DNA of 64,000 bases from Bacteroidetes bacterium UBA1941 (GCA_002336805.1 DDEZ01000003.1:1-64000), one strand, 5' to 3'. Shown: positions 50,089 to 58,965, numbered from the stretch's first letter. Numbers and translations are program-made. Notes: a model not told the origin generated them from the letters alone.

Positions 50089-51084
50089 ATGGCTCCCAAT
50101 CACCTCACATGGTACACTACGCAGCTGCGCCAATACCTCACACCAGAGGAGCTCAGGGCGGTGATGCGCAAATCTGATTGGCGCGCAGCTCTGGGCGTGA
50201 TAGATACCTGGTTCTGGATCGCCTTTGCCTTTGCCATAGCAGGTATCTGGCCCAATGTATTTACGATCATCCTGGCGCTATTTATCATAGGTGGCAAGCA
50301 GCTGGCCTGTGCTATACTGCTGCATGACTGCTCGCATGATTCTGTTTTCACCTCACGGAGGCTGAATGATATCGTAGGAAACTGGTTTGGAGCGTACCCC
50401 ATTCTCCAAAATCTACATCAGTACCGTCCCTACCACCGCGAGCACCACATGTACACGGGCTTGGATAATGACCCCGATATGAGCCTGACCAAAGGCTACC
50501 CGACCACAGCACTGAGCATGATGCGCAAGATAGCGCGTGACCTCATGGGCGCTACGGGGGTCAAGGCACAGATAGGCGTCATAGCGATGCACGTAGGCAT
50601 ACTGAAATACAACCTCGGCGGAGCGATAGAGCGTATACGTGATAAAAAGGATTGGAAAGAGTCGTTTGTCAATGCCTTTCGCAATCTCTGGGGACCGGTC
50701 ACGGCTAACCTTATCCTCTTTGGTATACTGGCTCTGACTGGCAAATCGTGGCTTTACTTGCTCTGGATAGGGGCTATGTTTACTACATACAATTTCAGCC
50801 TGCGGGTGCGCTCCATGGCAGAGCACTGTATAGTAGAGGACCGCACAGACCCGCAGCGCAATACACGCACCACCTATGCCAACTTTGCTGAGCGGATGCT
50901 ATTTGCCCCATATCATGTCAACTATCACGTGGAGCACCACCTCTGCATGGGCGCGCCATCGTACAATCTGCCACTGATGCATGATATACTACTGAGAAAA
51001 GGCTACTACGAGCACGCCAATCTGGAGCGCAACTACTGGTCTATCATCCGCATGGCCATAGTGCCTGCTAGGACTGTAGGGTAA
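50089..51084 (+). CDS. Membrane fatty acid desaturase
   Basis: 331 aa, about four membrane helices. The three histidine boxes of the di-iron desaturase/hydroxylase family are intact: HDCSH (79-83), HREHH (116-120) and HVEHH (280-284). It introduces a double bond (or hydroxyl group) into a membrane lipid acyl chain or related terpenoid with O2 and reduced ferredoxin or cytochrome b5; the ferredoxin-NADP reductase at 20252 could feed such an enzyme, though they are far apart. It is divergent from the secreted protein gene; its last 17 bases overlap the convergent next gene. Confidence 0.92.
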   Translation: MAPNHLTWYTTQLRQYLTPEELRAVMRKSDWRAALGVIDTWFWIAFAFAIAGIWPNVFTIILALFIIGGKQLACAILLHDCSHDSVFTSRRLNDIVGNWFGAYPILQNLHQYRPYHREHHMYTGLDNDPDMSLTKGYPTTALSMMRKIARDLMGATGVKAQIGVIAMHVGILKYNLGGAIERIRDKKDWKESFVNAFRNLWGPVTANLILFGILALTGKSWLYLLWIGAMFTTYNFSLRVRSMAEHCIVEDRTDPQRNTRTTYANFAERMLFAPYHVNYHVEHHLCMGAPSYNLPLMHDILLRKGYYEHANLERNYWSIIRMAIVPARTVG

Positions 51085-51643
51085 GGGCGACTGTTTTATC
51101 GGAATACTGCTCGGTCTTTTTGAGCAGGTCGTCTATTTTTTGCTCCCACTTTTTCTGCTCTTCTTTCAGTATGGAGTGTTTAGTCTCAGTGTCGTACTCT
51201 ACCTGCATCTCTTTGCATTTTGTATTGGCCTCCAGCTGCAGGTCTATGGCTTTTTGCTTAAAGTTCTTGACCGTAAAGTGGCCTGTAGCGATATCTTTCT
51301 TGAGCCTGCGGCTCCAGTATTCGGTGATATTAAAATGATATTGCTCATGCAGGAGCACGCGTGGGAGCTTTTTGGCGGTGTCTACATAGGAGTGCGCCCT
51401 GTCCATCTGGCTGTAGCAGGTCACGAGGATATCTTCGTCCTGCTGCTTTACAGTAAAGACGATGCCCGAGTTAGTGATAGCAGCGCGGACCTTGCTACCG
51501 GCAAATGCCGTGTCGCGAAAGTCAGACCAGTCAAGCTTATTGGCCGGGTCCCATGTTTTGAGTTTGGTGCCCTCAGCAGCAGCTAGGAGCAGAGAGGCGG
51601 TGCAGGCCAGTGCCAGCGTTTTGAAAGACAAGAGGCGGATCAT
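51068..51643 (-). CDS. DUF922-like putative zinc protease, secreted
   Basis: 191 aa from the ATG at 51643 (MIRLLSFKTLALACTASLLLAAAEG, a signal peptide); an ATG 28 codons upstream gives a long unlikely leader. DUF922 proteins are predicted Zn-dependent proteases: KLDWSDFR near the mature N-terminus, and HEQYHFNITEYWSRRL, an HExxH motif (here HEQYH) with following helix. The C-terminal third is a Lys/Glu coiled-coil-like stretch. Small secreted members are common in Bacteroidetes; the substrate is unknown. Overlaps the desaturase 3' end by 17 bases. Confidence 0.82.
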   Translation of the reverse strand: MIRLLSFKTLALACTASLLLAAAEGTKLKTWDPANKLDWSDFRDTAFAGSKVRAAITNSGIVFTVKQQDEDILVTCYSQMDRAHSYVDTAKKLPRVLLHEQYHFNITEYWSRRLKKDIATGHFTVKNFKQKAIDLQLEANTKCKEMQVEYDTETKHSILKEEQKKWEQKIDDLLKKTEQYSDKTVALTLQS

Positions 51644-51760
51644 ATCAGATGTTTTACAGTGAGGTAAATATAACGTATCGGCGCACTTTTGTCCAGTGGC
51701 GAATAGTCGACCATTGTTAGGTAACAATTTGCTACTATTGCACTAAAATTTTTCAATACT

Positions 51761-52912
51761 ATGTTTCCACGTTCCATATACACAGAGGAGCATCTGATGT
51801 TTGCCAGCTCTGTCAGGGATTTTATCAAGAAAGAAATAGAACCCAACCACGCTAAGTGGGAGAAGGCGCAAATGGTGAGCCGTGAGAGCTGGGAGCAGCT
51901 GGGCGAGGCTGGCTATCTGTGTATGCAGGTAGATGAGCAGTACGGCGGCCTTGGCATCAAGGACTTCCGCTACAATGCCATCATAGCTGAGGAACTGGGC
52001 AAACTAGGCCTGGCATCAGAGGCGGTAGGCTACACCCTCCACTCTGATATCGTGTGCCCGTATATAGAGCACTACGGTACTGAGGAGGCCAAGAAGAAGT
52101 GGCTGCCACAGATGGTATCGGGCAAGGCCATAGCCGCGATAGCTATGACAGAGCCGGGTGCTGGCAGCGACCTGCAGGGCATGCGCACCACAGCGGTAGA
52201 CAAGGGTGACCACTACCTGGTAAATGGCTCCAAGACCTTTATTACAAATGGCTACCTGAGTGATGTGTGCGTGGTAGCAGTCAAGACCGATCCGACACTG
52301 GGTGCGAAGGGTATCTCCCTCCTCCTGATCGAGACCGGTATGAAGGGTTACTCAAAGGGCAAGCCTTTTGAAAAGGTGGGCCTCCATGCGCAGGACACCT
52401 GCGAGCTTTTCTTTGAAAATGTAGAAGTGCCTAAATCTAACCTGCTGGGCAAAGTAGGAGAGGGCTTCAAATACCTGATGACCGAGCTCTCTCAGGAGCG
52501 CCTGGTAGTAGGCCTCGGTGCTATAGCCGCCGCTGAGGGCGCACTGGCTACTACTGTACAGTATACCAAGGATCGCGCTGCCTTCGGCAAATCTGTCAGC
52601 GACTTTCAGAATACACGCTTCAAGCTGGCCGAGCTGGCTACCGAGGTGGCTATCGGCCGTATCTTTGCTGACAAATGCGTAGAGCTGCACGCCGAGAAGA
52701 AACTCGACGCTGCTATGGCTTCTTCCTGCAAATACTGGCTCACCGACCTGCAGTGCAAGGTGGCCGATGAGTGCCTGCAGCTGCATGGTGGCTACGGATA
52801 CATCTGGGAGTACCAGGTGGCCCGCTCATGGGCAGATGCCCGTGTGCAGCGTATCTACGCCGGTACCAATGAGATCATGAAGGAGCTCATAGCCCGCAGC
52901 GTGCTGAAGTAA
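51761..52912 (+). CDS. Acyl-CoA dehydrogenase (long-chain/isovaleryl type active site)
   Basis: 383 aa. AMTEPGAGSDLQGM, KTFITNGYLSD, LHGGYGYIWEYQVARSWADARVQRIYAGTNEIMKELIAR are family signatures. At the usual catalytic position (YEGT in short/medium-chain enzymes) there is YAGT, so the base is probably the Glu of LSQERLVVG (about 245), as in long-chain and isovaleryl-CoA dehydrogenases. Electrons go to ETF. Different from the enzyme at 36495 in this feature. It is followed by the LEA14-like genes with a nine-base gap. Confidence 0.93.
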   Translation: MFPRSIYTEEHLMFASSVRDFIKKEIEPNHAKWEKAQMVSRESWEQLGEAGYLCMQVDEQYGGLGIKDFRYNAIIAEELGKLGLASEAVGYTLHSDIVCPYIEHYGTEEAKKKWLPQMVSGKAIAAIAMTEPGAGSDLQGMRTTAVDKGDHYLVNGSKTFITNGYLSDVCVVAVKTDPTLGAKGISLLLIETGMKGYSKGKPFEKVGLHAQDTCELFFENVEVPKSNLLGKVGEGFKYLMTELSQERLVVGLGAIAAAEGALATTVQYTKDRAAFGKSVSDFQNTRFKLAELATEVAIGRIFADKCVELHAEKKLDAAMASSCKYWLTDLQCKVADECLQLHGGYGYIWEYQVARSWADARVQRIYAGTNEIMKELIARSVLK

Positions 52913-52921
52913 ACCCGAGCA

Positions 52922-53362
52922 GTGAAGAAAACACTCGTCATCGTCGGTATCCTGTTGATTTTCATAGCAGGATATTTTTATCTGAATAAACCGCGGCCGC
53001 TGCAGTGCATCGGTACGGATCACCTGGCCATAGTCCGTATAGCAGATAGTACCTATGAGCTGCGCGGTGATATCGTATTCCGCAATCCGAATACCATGCG
53101 TGCCAACCTGGGCAAAGTGGATGTCAATATCACGCTGGACGAGGAGGTGGTCGGTGTGATACACGATGAGTTTAAGACGGCTATCAAGGGGGAGGAGCGG
53201 TTCAGTTTTTCATTTCAGGTACGATTCCCGCTATCAGAGCGGCTGCTGACCTCTCATGATAGTATACCGGTGCGCATCTCCGGCACCGGCGGCTCTGACG
53301 TGACATTTGCCAACTATACATTCCCGGTGGAATGCGCGGGTATGGTCAAAAAGATATGGTGA
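52922..53362 (+). CDS. LEA14-like (type 2) protein with membrane anchor
   Basis: 146 aa, GTG start. One hydrophobic N-terminal segment (about 4-21, LVIVGILLIFIAGYFYL) then a beta-sandwich region resembling LEA type-2/WHy domains: STYELRGDIVFRNPNTMRANLGKVDVNITLDEEVVG (N-P-N turn), RFSFSFQVRFPL and IRISGTGG-like strands. The family is thought to protect or bind membranes or lipids, without a proven bacterial role. It overlaps the next gene by TGATG, so translation is coupled. Confidence 0.75.
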   Translation: MKKTLVIVGILLIFIAGYFYLNKPRPLQCIGTDHLAIVRIADSTYELRGDIVFRNPNTMRANLGKVDVNITLDEEVVGVIHDEFKTAIKGEERFSFSFQVRFPLSERLLTSHDSIPVRISGTGGSDVTFANYTFPVECAGMVKKIW

Positions 53363-53829
53363 TGAGAAAACTGCTGTATGCACTGAGCATCGCTATTCTT
53401 ATGCTATCACTATCCTCCTGCAAGGTTTACCCGCCGGTATACAAGCGTGTAGAGAATTTTGGTATACACAAGCTGGATAAGGATGGCTTCCGCCTGAGTG
53501 GTGAGCTGGTGTTTTACAATCCTAATAAATTTCACTTTCGGCTCAATGAGATGCTCATGAATGTAGAGGTAGAGGGCAAGCATATAGCCACTGCCGGCCA
53601 GCTCACACCCGTACTGATCAATAAGGTAAGCGAGTTTAATGTACCCCTCGACCTAGTGATCCAGCCGGATATGAACTGGAATGATATCGTAAAGGGTATC
53701 ATGAATATCCTCAAGAATAAGCAGATAAACATGACCCTGTCAGGCACGGTGGTGGTCAGGGCCTTTGGCGTCAAGATACCGATCACTATCAAGGAGAATG
53801 AGAAGATAGATATCACAAAACTGAGGTGA
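53362..53829 (+). CDS. LEA14-like lipoprotein
   Basis: 155 aa from the ATG at 53362, which shares its A with the TGA of the previous gene. Lipobox LSSC (17-20) after a hydrophobic stretch, so a lipoprotein. Second LEA14/WHy-like domain: FRLSGELVFYNPNKFHFRLNEMLMNVEVEGK with the NPN turn, and VPLDLVIQPDMNWN; the end GTVVVRAFGVKIPITIKE is a terminal beta strand pair. The two LEA genes are clearly related in layout but low in identity, so probably an old duplication. They may act together at the envelope. Confidence 0.8.
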   Translation: MRKLLYALSIAILMLSLSSCKVYPPVYKRVENFGIHKLDKDGFRLSGELVFYNPNKFHFRLNEMLMNVEVEGKHIATAGQLTPVLINKVSEFNVPLDLVIQPDMNWNDIVKGIMNILKNKQINMTLSGTVVVRAFGVKIPITIKENEKIDITKLR

Positions 53830-54003
53830 TGCCCCACCGGGTTTTCCCCAATGCGATAAATCAACCATCGTTTTCTGAGTTTCAACAAAAAATCGTTGTT
53901 GGTCCGTACGTTTTAAATCTACCCCTATCTCATTGAAATACACCTCGCATCTAGCATATAGTGGGTACCTTTACGTTTAGCTTTATAGACCAAAAGTGTA
54001 TTT

Positions 54004-55833
54004 ATGTTTCAGATAGGAGCGGCGAAAGCGGACATCACAGCATTCAAAAAGGGCGTAGGCATGCTTGGCTACGGCCTGTATTTCAATACCATGGAGTCCA
54101 TAGAGACTCCACTCTTTGCACGTGCATTTATCATCAAAGACGAGGCAGCCGGCACTAAGGTCTGCATCGTAAACTGCGAACTGGGATTTATCACCATAGC
54201 ACTCAAAAAAGGCGTGCTCAAGGAGTTGCGCTATCGCAACCCCGATTGCGGATATGATGATGACAACCTGATGCTTACGGCACAGCACACGCACAGCGGG
54301 CCGAGCGGATACTCCTACTACGGTTTTTATAACATCAGTACACCGGGCTTTGTGATGGATGTATACCAGAAGCTCGTGCGCGGTATAGCAGATGCGGTAG
54401 AGGCGGCAGAGCGCAATGTGCGCCCGGGCCATATCACCGCCTCTGCAGGCACCTTTGAGCCGGACAAGGAGGTGGCTTTTAACCGCTCTCTGGATCAGTA
54501 CAATCAGAATCCCGAGGTCAAAGAAAAGGCCACCCGTGAGACAGCCCACCTGGCTGTCAATCGTGAGATGCTCCTGCTGAAATTCACCGGAGCCGATGGT
54601 GAAGATATAGGCGAGATCAACTGGTTTGGTGTACACACCACCAGCATCTCTAATGACAACAACAAAGTCTGCTCGGATAACAAGGGTTACGCTTCCCGTT
54701 TCACAGAGGATTATTTTGCCAAGAATGGCAAGAAAGATTTCGTAGCAGCTTTTGCGCAAGGAACTTGCGGTGATATCACGCCAAGGTTTATCTATAATCC
54801 GAAGCACAAATTCCAGCGCGGCTACTGGGAGGGCAAATACAAAGATGACTTTGAGAGCGCCCGCTACAATGGCAAACTGCAATCAGAAAAAGCCATCGAG
54901 ATATATGAAAATGCGGAGAAGAAAGGCTTTGAAGTGGCTGGTGGCATAGACTACGACACCCTGTTTGTCAATTTTGCCAACGTGACCAGTGACCCGGAGT
55001 TTGCCAATGGGCAGTTTGATGCGCAGACAGGTCCGGCCTCGCAGGGTGTCGCATTCTTTGGCGGTGCGCTGATGGATGGTCCTGGTGCTGCACCGCCGCT
55101 GCTGTGGCTATTCCGCACGGCCTCCCGCATAGTGAAGGTGTACGAGCGCATCCTCTGCAAATTCAAAAACGAAAAGTTCCGCGCAGCGGTAGACCGCAAA
55201 TACCGCACACAGGGCAAGAAGGACGTAATGATCGAGACGCACGCACGCCGTGTGCTCGGTACCAAGCATGTAGACAAACTGATCACTCCGGGCTGGGCAG
55301 ATCCGAGTATCGCCTCTATCAAATATTTCTTTGAAAAGATAGGGTATAAAGATAAACCTTGGACGCCGCGGATCCTGCCACTTCAGATCTTTACGATAGG
55401 AAATATCGCACTGGCAGCATTCCCGTTTGAGATCACGACGATAGCCGCCAGGCGCCTGCGCAAATCACTGGAGGAGACGCTCAAGGATAAAGGTATCCGC
55501 CAGGTGATACTCGTGCCGTATGCCAATGGTTACTCAGGCTATGTGACCACCTACGAGGAGTACCAGGTGCAGATGTATGAGGGAGGGCACACTGTCTTTG
55601 GCGAGTGGACACTGGCTGCGCTGCAGACCAAGTTTGACCAGCTGGCCAAGGCCATGCTCAAGTCCCGCGCAGAGCGTGTGATCAAGCATGACGACATGCC
55701 ACCTGATTTTACGGAAGACGACCTGAATCAATATCCATACCTCAAGCGCGCCTGGTATATCCGCCAGGAGAAGCGTGAGCTCAAGAAACTGCAGAAGGAG
55801 CAGCGCGCAGCAGCGGCTGTCTCTGTGGCGTAG
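54004..55833 (+). CDS. Neutral/alkaline ceramidase family protein without signal peptide
   Basis: 609 aa. The N-terminus GAAKADIT (5-12), LTAQHTHSGPSGYSYY (91-106), HTTSI with His211, CSDNKGYAS with Ser224 in the nucleophile position, AAFAQGTCGDITP (248-260) and NGYSGYVTTYEEYQVQMYEGG are family landmarks. Zinc ligands include the HTH histidines. Ceramidases cut the amide of ceramides. The protein starts directly at the mature domain: an in-frame stop (53986-53988) lies just upstream, no signal peptide exists, and the C-terminal Ig-like domain of known enzymes is replaced by a charged tail (KLQKEQRAAAA). It may be cytosolic and act on other amides. Confidence 0.85.
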   Translation: MFQIGAAKADITAFKKGVGMLGYGLYFNTMESIETPLFARAFIIKDEAAGTKVCIVNCELGFITIALKKGVLKELRYRNPDCGYDDDNLMLTAQHTHSGPSGYSYYGFYNISTPGFVMDVYQKLVRGIADAVEAAERNVRPGHITASAGTFEPDKEVAFNRSLDQYNQNPEVKEKATRETAHLAVNREMLLLKFTGADGEDIGEINWFGVHTTSISNDNNKVCSDNKGYASRFTEDYFAKNGKKDFVAAFAQGTCGDITPRFIYNPKHKFQRGYWEGKYKDDFESARYNGKLQSEKAIEIYENAEKKGFEVAGGIDYDTLFVNFANVTSDPEFANGQFDAQTGPASQGVAFFGGALMDGPGAAPPLLWLFRTASRIVKVYERILCKFKNEKFRAAVDRKYRTQGKKDVMIETHARRVLGTKHVDKLITPGWADPSIASIKYFFEKIGYKDKPWTPRILPLQIFTIGNIALAAFPFEITTIAARRLRKSLEETLKDKGIRQVILVPYANGYSGYVTTYEEYQVQMYEGGHTVFGEWTLAALQTKFDQLAKAMLKSRAERVIKHDDMPPDFTEDDLNQYPYLKRAWYIRQEKRELKKLQKEQRAAAAVSVA

Positions 55834-55868
55834 TCTCGCAGGGCAGATTATTTTGATATTTTAGCGGT

Positions 55869-56936
55869 ATGGCTCTGACAAAAAAGCTGAACGAGATATC
55901 TGACAGCCTGAATAGGGTGCGCCCCGGCAGGATGAATGTGATCATGCATATCATCTTCTGGGTGCTCTATTTTGCTTTCCTGACTTTCATCGCCACGCAG
56001 TCGCTCCCGCTGCAGTACGCTATCCAGCGCAACCTGCTGATCGTGATCTTCAACTCACTGGTGTTTTATATCAATTTCCTCTGGATCATGCCAGAGTACT
56101 TTGAGCGCGGTGACCTGCGCTCATACGCCTTTGCCATGATAGGCATGATGATACTGGCCACACCGCTGCAGTACTTCATAGAGGTCACTTTCTTCTCCGT
56201 GCCGGATAGTATCAAGCTCTATACCTACAACGTGCGGTATGTAGTGCTCATCGCCATCTCCTGCTTCATCTTCCTCATGCTTAGTACACTGCTGCGTATG
56301 TCTATGTCGCGCTACTACTTTGAGCGGGAGCTGCTGGAGCTGAAGGCTATCAAGTTTGAGGCAGAGCTGAAGTTTCTCCGCGAGCAGATCAATCCGCACT
56401 TCCTCTTCAATAGTATCAATAATATCTACAGCCTATCTCTGGAGAATAGCCCCAATACGCCCGACATGATCCTGAAGCTATCCGAGCTGCTCAGGTATAT
56501 GCTCTATGACTGCAATCATCCTTTTGTAGCCCTGGAGAGCGAGGTGAAATGTATCTCGTCTATCATCGAGCTTTTTCAATTGAAATACCCTGATCCGGTA
56601 GATGTCCGCTTTGTGGTGAAAGGTGACCTGAAGGACAAGATGATCGTACCCAATCTCTTCACCCCGCTCGTGGAGAATGCCTTCAAGCATGGTGACTTTG
56701 GTACCAATAAGAAAGCTTTTCTCGATATCACCTGCGTAGCGCGTAGCTCCTACATCTACTTCAGTGTCAAGAATAGCAAATCGCCGATACTGGAGCCGCT
56801 CAAAGGCCCTGGTGGCATAGGCATCCAAAACCTGAAGCGCCGCTTCCAGATCAACTATGAGCCATCGGGCCAGATCAAGTTTGAAGACGAGAAAAATATC
56901 TTCTCCGCAGCTATGAAAATTCCTTTGCCGCGCTAA
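55869..56936 (+). CDS. LytS/YehU-type sensor histidine kinase
   Basis: 355 aa. Four membrane segments in the N-terminal part (about 22-45, 58-72, 84-106, 118-140). The phospho-acceptor His lies in LREQINPHFLFNSINNIYSLSLEN, the signature of the His_kinase family, and the ATP-binding half has PLVENAFKHGDFG, GGIGIQNLKRRFQ and IFSAAMKIPLPR. It is the membrane sensor of the pair with the LytTR regulator 44 bases downstream. The signal is unknown. Confidence 0.92.
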   Translation: MALTKKLNEISDSLNRVRPGRMNVIMHIIFWVLYFAFLTFIATQSLPLQYAIQRNLLIVIFNSLVFYINFLWIMPEYFERGDLRSYAFAMIGMMILATPLQYFIEVTFFSVPDSIKLYTYNVRYVVLIAISCFIFLMLSTLLRMSMSRYYFERELLELKAIKFEAELKFLREQINPHFLFNSINNIYSLSLENSPNTPDMILKLSELLRYMLYDCNHPFVALESEVKCISSIIELFQLKYPDPVDVRFVVKGDLKDKMIVPNLFTPLVENAFKHGDFGTNKKAFLDITCVARSSYIYFSVKNSKSPILEPLKGPGGIGIQNLKRRFQINYEPSGQIKFEDEKNIFSAAMKIPLPR

Positions 56937-56980
56937 ACTTTTATCTATCTTCATTCGTCAATCCACTAAACACCAGCCAC

Positions 56981-57685
56981 ATGATCCGTACACTGCTCGT
57001 AGATGATGAATATCCATCATTGAAGATCCTCGAAAACTTTACGCTGAAACTATCAGAATGCGAGGTAGTAGCCAAGTGCAGCAATGCTGCTGAGGCCGTA
57101 GCGGTACTGGAGAAGGAGAAAGTAGACCTCATGTTTCTGGATATACAGATGCCTGGTATGACAGGTATAGAGATGCTGAAGAAGCTGCCTGTAAAGCCTG
57201 TCACGATCATCACCACTGCCAATCACGACATGGCGCTTGATGCATTCAACCTGGATGTGGTAGACTACCTGGTCAAGCCATTTTCATTTGAGCGATTCAA
57301 TCACGCCATGGAGCGCGCCAAGGCCTACCTGAAATACAAACACCAGGACTCTACTGCCATCACTGAGAAGCCTGACTACATCATGGTCAAGTCTGACTAC
57401 AAGATCGTCAAGATATTCTTCAAAGAGATCAAGTACATAGAGGGACTGGGTGAATACGTAAAGATCATCCTGGACAAGGGTAACTTCGTAGTGACCCTCG
57501 AGGCGCTGAAAAACCTGGAGAAGATGCTGCCCCAGGATCAGTTTATCCGCATTCACAAATCATACATCCTCAATACAGCCCTGATACGCGCCGTGAGCGG
57601 CAATATGGTATCTCTCAATGATGGCTCTGCACTGCCCATAGGCAAAGTGTATAAAGATGAGGTGCGCCAGAAGCTAAAATTATAG
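56981..57685 (+). CDS. LytR/AlgR-type response regulator
   Basis: 234 aa. Receiver domain with the acidic pocket VDDEYP (7-12), phospho-acceptor Asp54 in LMFLDIQMPGMTG and VVDYLVKPFSFERF. The C-terminal LytTR DNA-binding domain (about 130-234) has YIEGLGEYVKIIL, LEKMLPQDQFIRIHKSYILN and LPIGKVYKDEV. Cognate of the LytS-type kinase upstream. Targets unknown; LytTR regulators bind imperfect direct repeats, none of which I could assign here. Confidence 0.93.
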   Translation: MIRTLLVDDEYPSLKILENFTLKLSECEVVAKCSNAAEAVAVLEKEKVDLMFLDIQMPGMTGIEMLKKLPVKPVTIITTANHDMALDAFNLDVVDYLVKPFSFERFNHAMERAKAYLKYKHQDSTAITEKPDYIMVKSDYKIVKIFFKEIKYIEGLGEYVKIILDKGNFVVTLEALKNLEKMLPQDQFIRIHKSYILNTALIRAVSGNMVSLNDGSALPIGKVYKDEVRQKLKL

Positions 57686-57696
57686 TGCAAATACTT

Positions 57697-57704
57697 TATA
57701 TTTG
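57697..57704 (+). promoter_or_regulatory. Bacteroidetes -7 box before the H1/DksA-like gene
   Basis: TATATTTG, exact TAnnTTTG, 78 bases before the chosen ATG at 57783. No TTTG lies at the 19-base distance. A start near 57711 would give a leader of about 70 bases. Confidence 0.55.
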
Positions 57705-57782
57705 CGCCTTCGTTAAAACGGCAAGATGGCTATTGTATTGGTTTTTAATAAAATAACTAATTTCGCGCAAAATTTAATGGAC

Positions 57783-58940
57783 ATGGCAAAGAGTAAGAAG
57801 ACTACGAGCAAGAAGACAGTAAAGCCTGTGGCAAAGAAAGCATCCAAACCAGCACCAAAGGCAAAAGCAAAACCTGCTGCAAAGCCGGTAGCAAAGAAGG
57901 CTGCGAAACCTGCTGCAAAGAAAGCTGTAAAACCGGCTCCTAAAAAGGCTGCCAAGCCTGCTCCTAAGAAGGTAGTCAAGAAAGCTGCTCCCAAGAAAGT
58001 AGCTAAGCCCGCTCCTAAAAAGGTAGTAAAGCCGGCTCCTAGGAAGGTAGTGAAGCCTGCGCCAAAAAAGGCGGTAAAGCCTGTGGCAAAAAAAGCATCG
58101 AAACCAGCTCCATCTAAAACAATAAAGAAAGCGGCTAAGCCGTTAGCGAAAAAGGCTGTGCAACCTGCTCCTAAAAAAGCAGTAAAGCCAGCGGCAAAAC
58201 CAGTAGCTAAACCTGTGGCAAAGAAAGCTGCACCAGCCCCTAAGAAGGCTGCAGCTCCTGTAGCCCCAAAGCCAGCCCCTGTAGCCAAGCAGCCTGCAAA
58301 GGCAGCTGAGCAGCCAAAGGCAGTAGTGGCCCAGCCTGTAACAAAGCCACAATCGTCCAGGAAATCAGGTAAGGCGGCGAAACCAGTAGAAAGATATGAA
58401 GGCAAGCGGATCGTGAGGTCCGAACTGCCGGCCAAAGCATTGATCACAATTCAAAAGCCCGAGGAGGAAAAAATGGAGCAAACGCATTATGAATTCCCGA
58501 CGCTGAGGTATAGCGACGCGGAATTGAAAGAATTCAAAGAAATAATCGACAAGAAGCTGCAGGCAGCCCGCGAGGAGCTGAGCAACCTGAAGGACTCTCT
58601 GGAGAGCCACACAGAAAGCCAGGTAGGCAATAAGTCATGGAACATGGAGGAAGGTTCTGACACCTCTGAGATGGAGTACCTGATGAACCAGATAGCACGC
58701 CTCAATAAATTTATCCGTGACCTGGAGATGGCCCTGGTGCGTATAGAGAATAAGACCTACGGTATCTGCCGCGCTACAGGCAAGCTGATCGACAAGAACA
58801 GGCTCCGTGTAGTACCACATGCTACACTCAGCATGGAGGCCAAGATGAACCGCAAGGGTTCTGATGACTCCGGTCCATCCAGCTCTGCACCATCTGCGCA
58901 TATGGGCTCAGAGGGCGAGGGCTTCGGCGGAGAAGACTAA
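57783..58940 (+). CDS. Histone-H1-like / TraR-DksA fusion protein
   Basis: 385 aa from the ATG at 57783 (MAKSKKTTSKK). Residues about 1-215 are Lys/Pro/Ala-rich repeats of the KKAVKPAPKK type, like bacterial histone-H1-like tails, and should bind DNA or RNA without sequence preference. Residues about 240-385 form a TraR/DksA-like domain: long coiled-coil helices (ELKEFKEIIDKKLQAAREEL) with the finger region YGICRATGKLIDKNRLRVVPHATLS, where only one of the four zinc cysteines is present. Such degenerate fingers are usual in Bacteroidetes. DksA proteins reach into the RNA polymerase secondary channel. The acidic Gly/Ser-rich end is unremarkable. Confidence 0.88.
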   Translation: MAKSKKTTSKKTVKPVAKKASKPAPKAKAKPAAKPVAKKAAKPAAKKAVKPAPKKAAKPAPKKVVKKAAPKKVAKPAPKKVVKPAPRKVVKPAPKKAVKPVAKKASKPAPSKTIKKAAKPLAKKAVQPAPKKAVKPAAKPVAKPVAKKAAPAPKKAAAPVAPKPAPVAKQPAKAAEQPKAVVAQPVTKPQSSRKSGKAAKPVERYEGKRIVRSELPAKALITIQKPEEEKMEQTHYEFPTLRYSDAELKEFKEIIDKKLQAAREELSNLKDSLESHTESQVGNKSWNMEEGSDTSEMEYLMNQIARLNKFIRDLEMALVRIENKTYGICRATGKLIDKNRLRVVPHATLSMEAKMNRKGSDDSGPSSSAPSAHMGSEGEGFGGED

Positions 58941-58965
58941 ACAACTACCTAAAAGAAATAATGAG

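Noticed and set aside
53983..54882. 299-codon minus-strand frame opposite the ceramidase-like gene
   Set aside because: A shadow of a conserved gene; no recognisable motif and no promoter.
57713..58447. Minus-strand Ala/Gly/Phe-rich frame opposite the H1-like tail
   Set aside because: It mirrors the Lys/Pro/Ala repeat codons; not a membrane protein gene.
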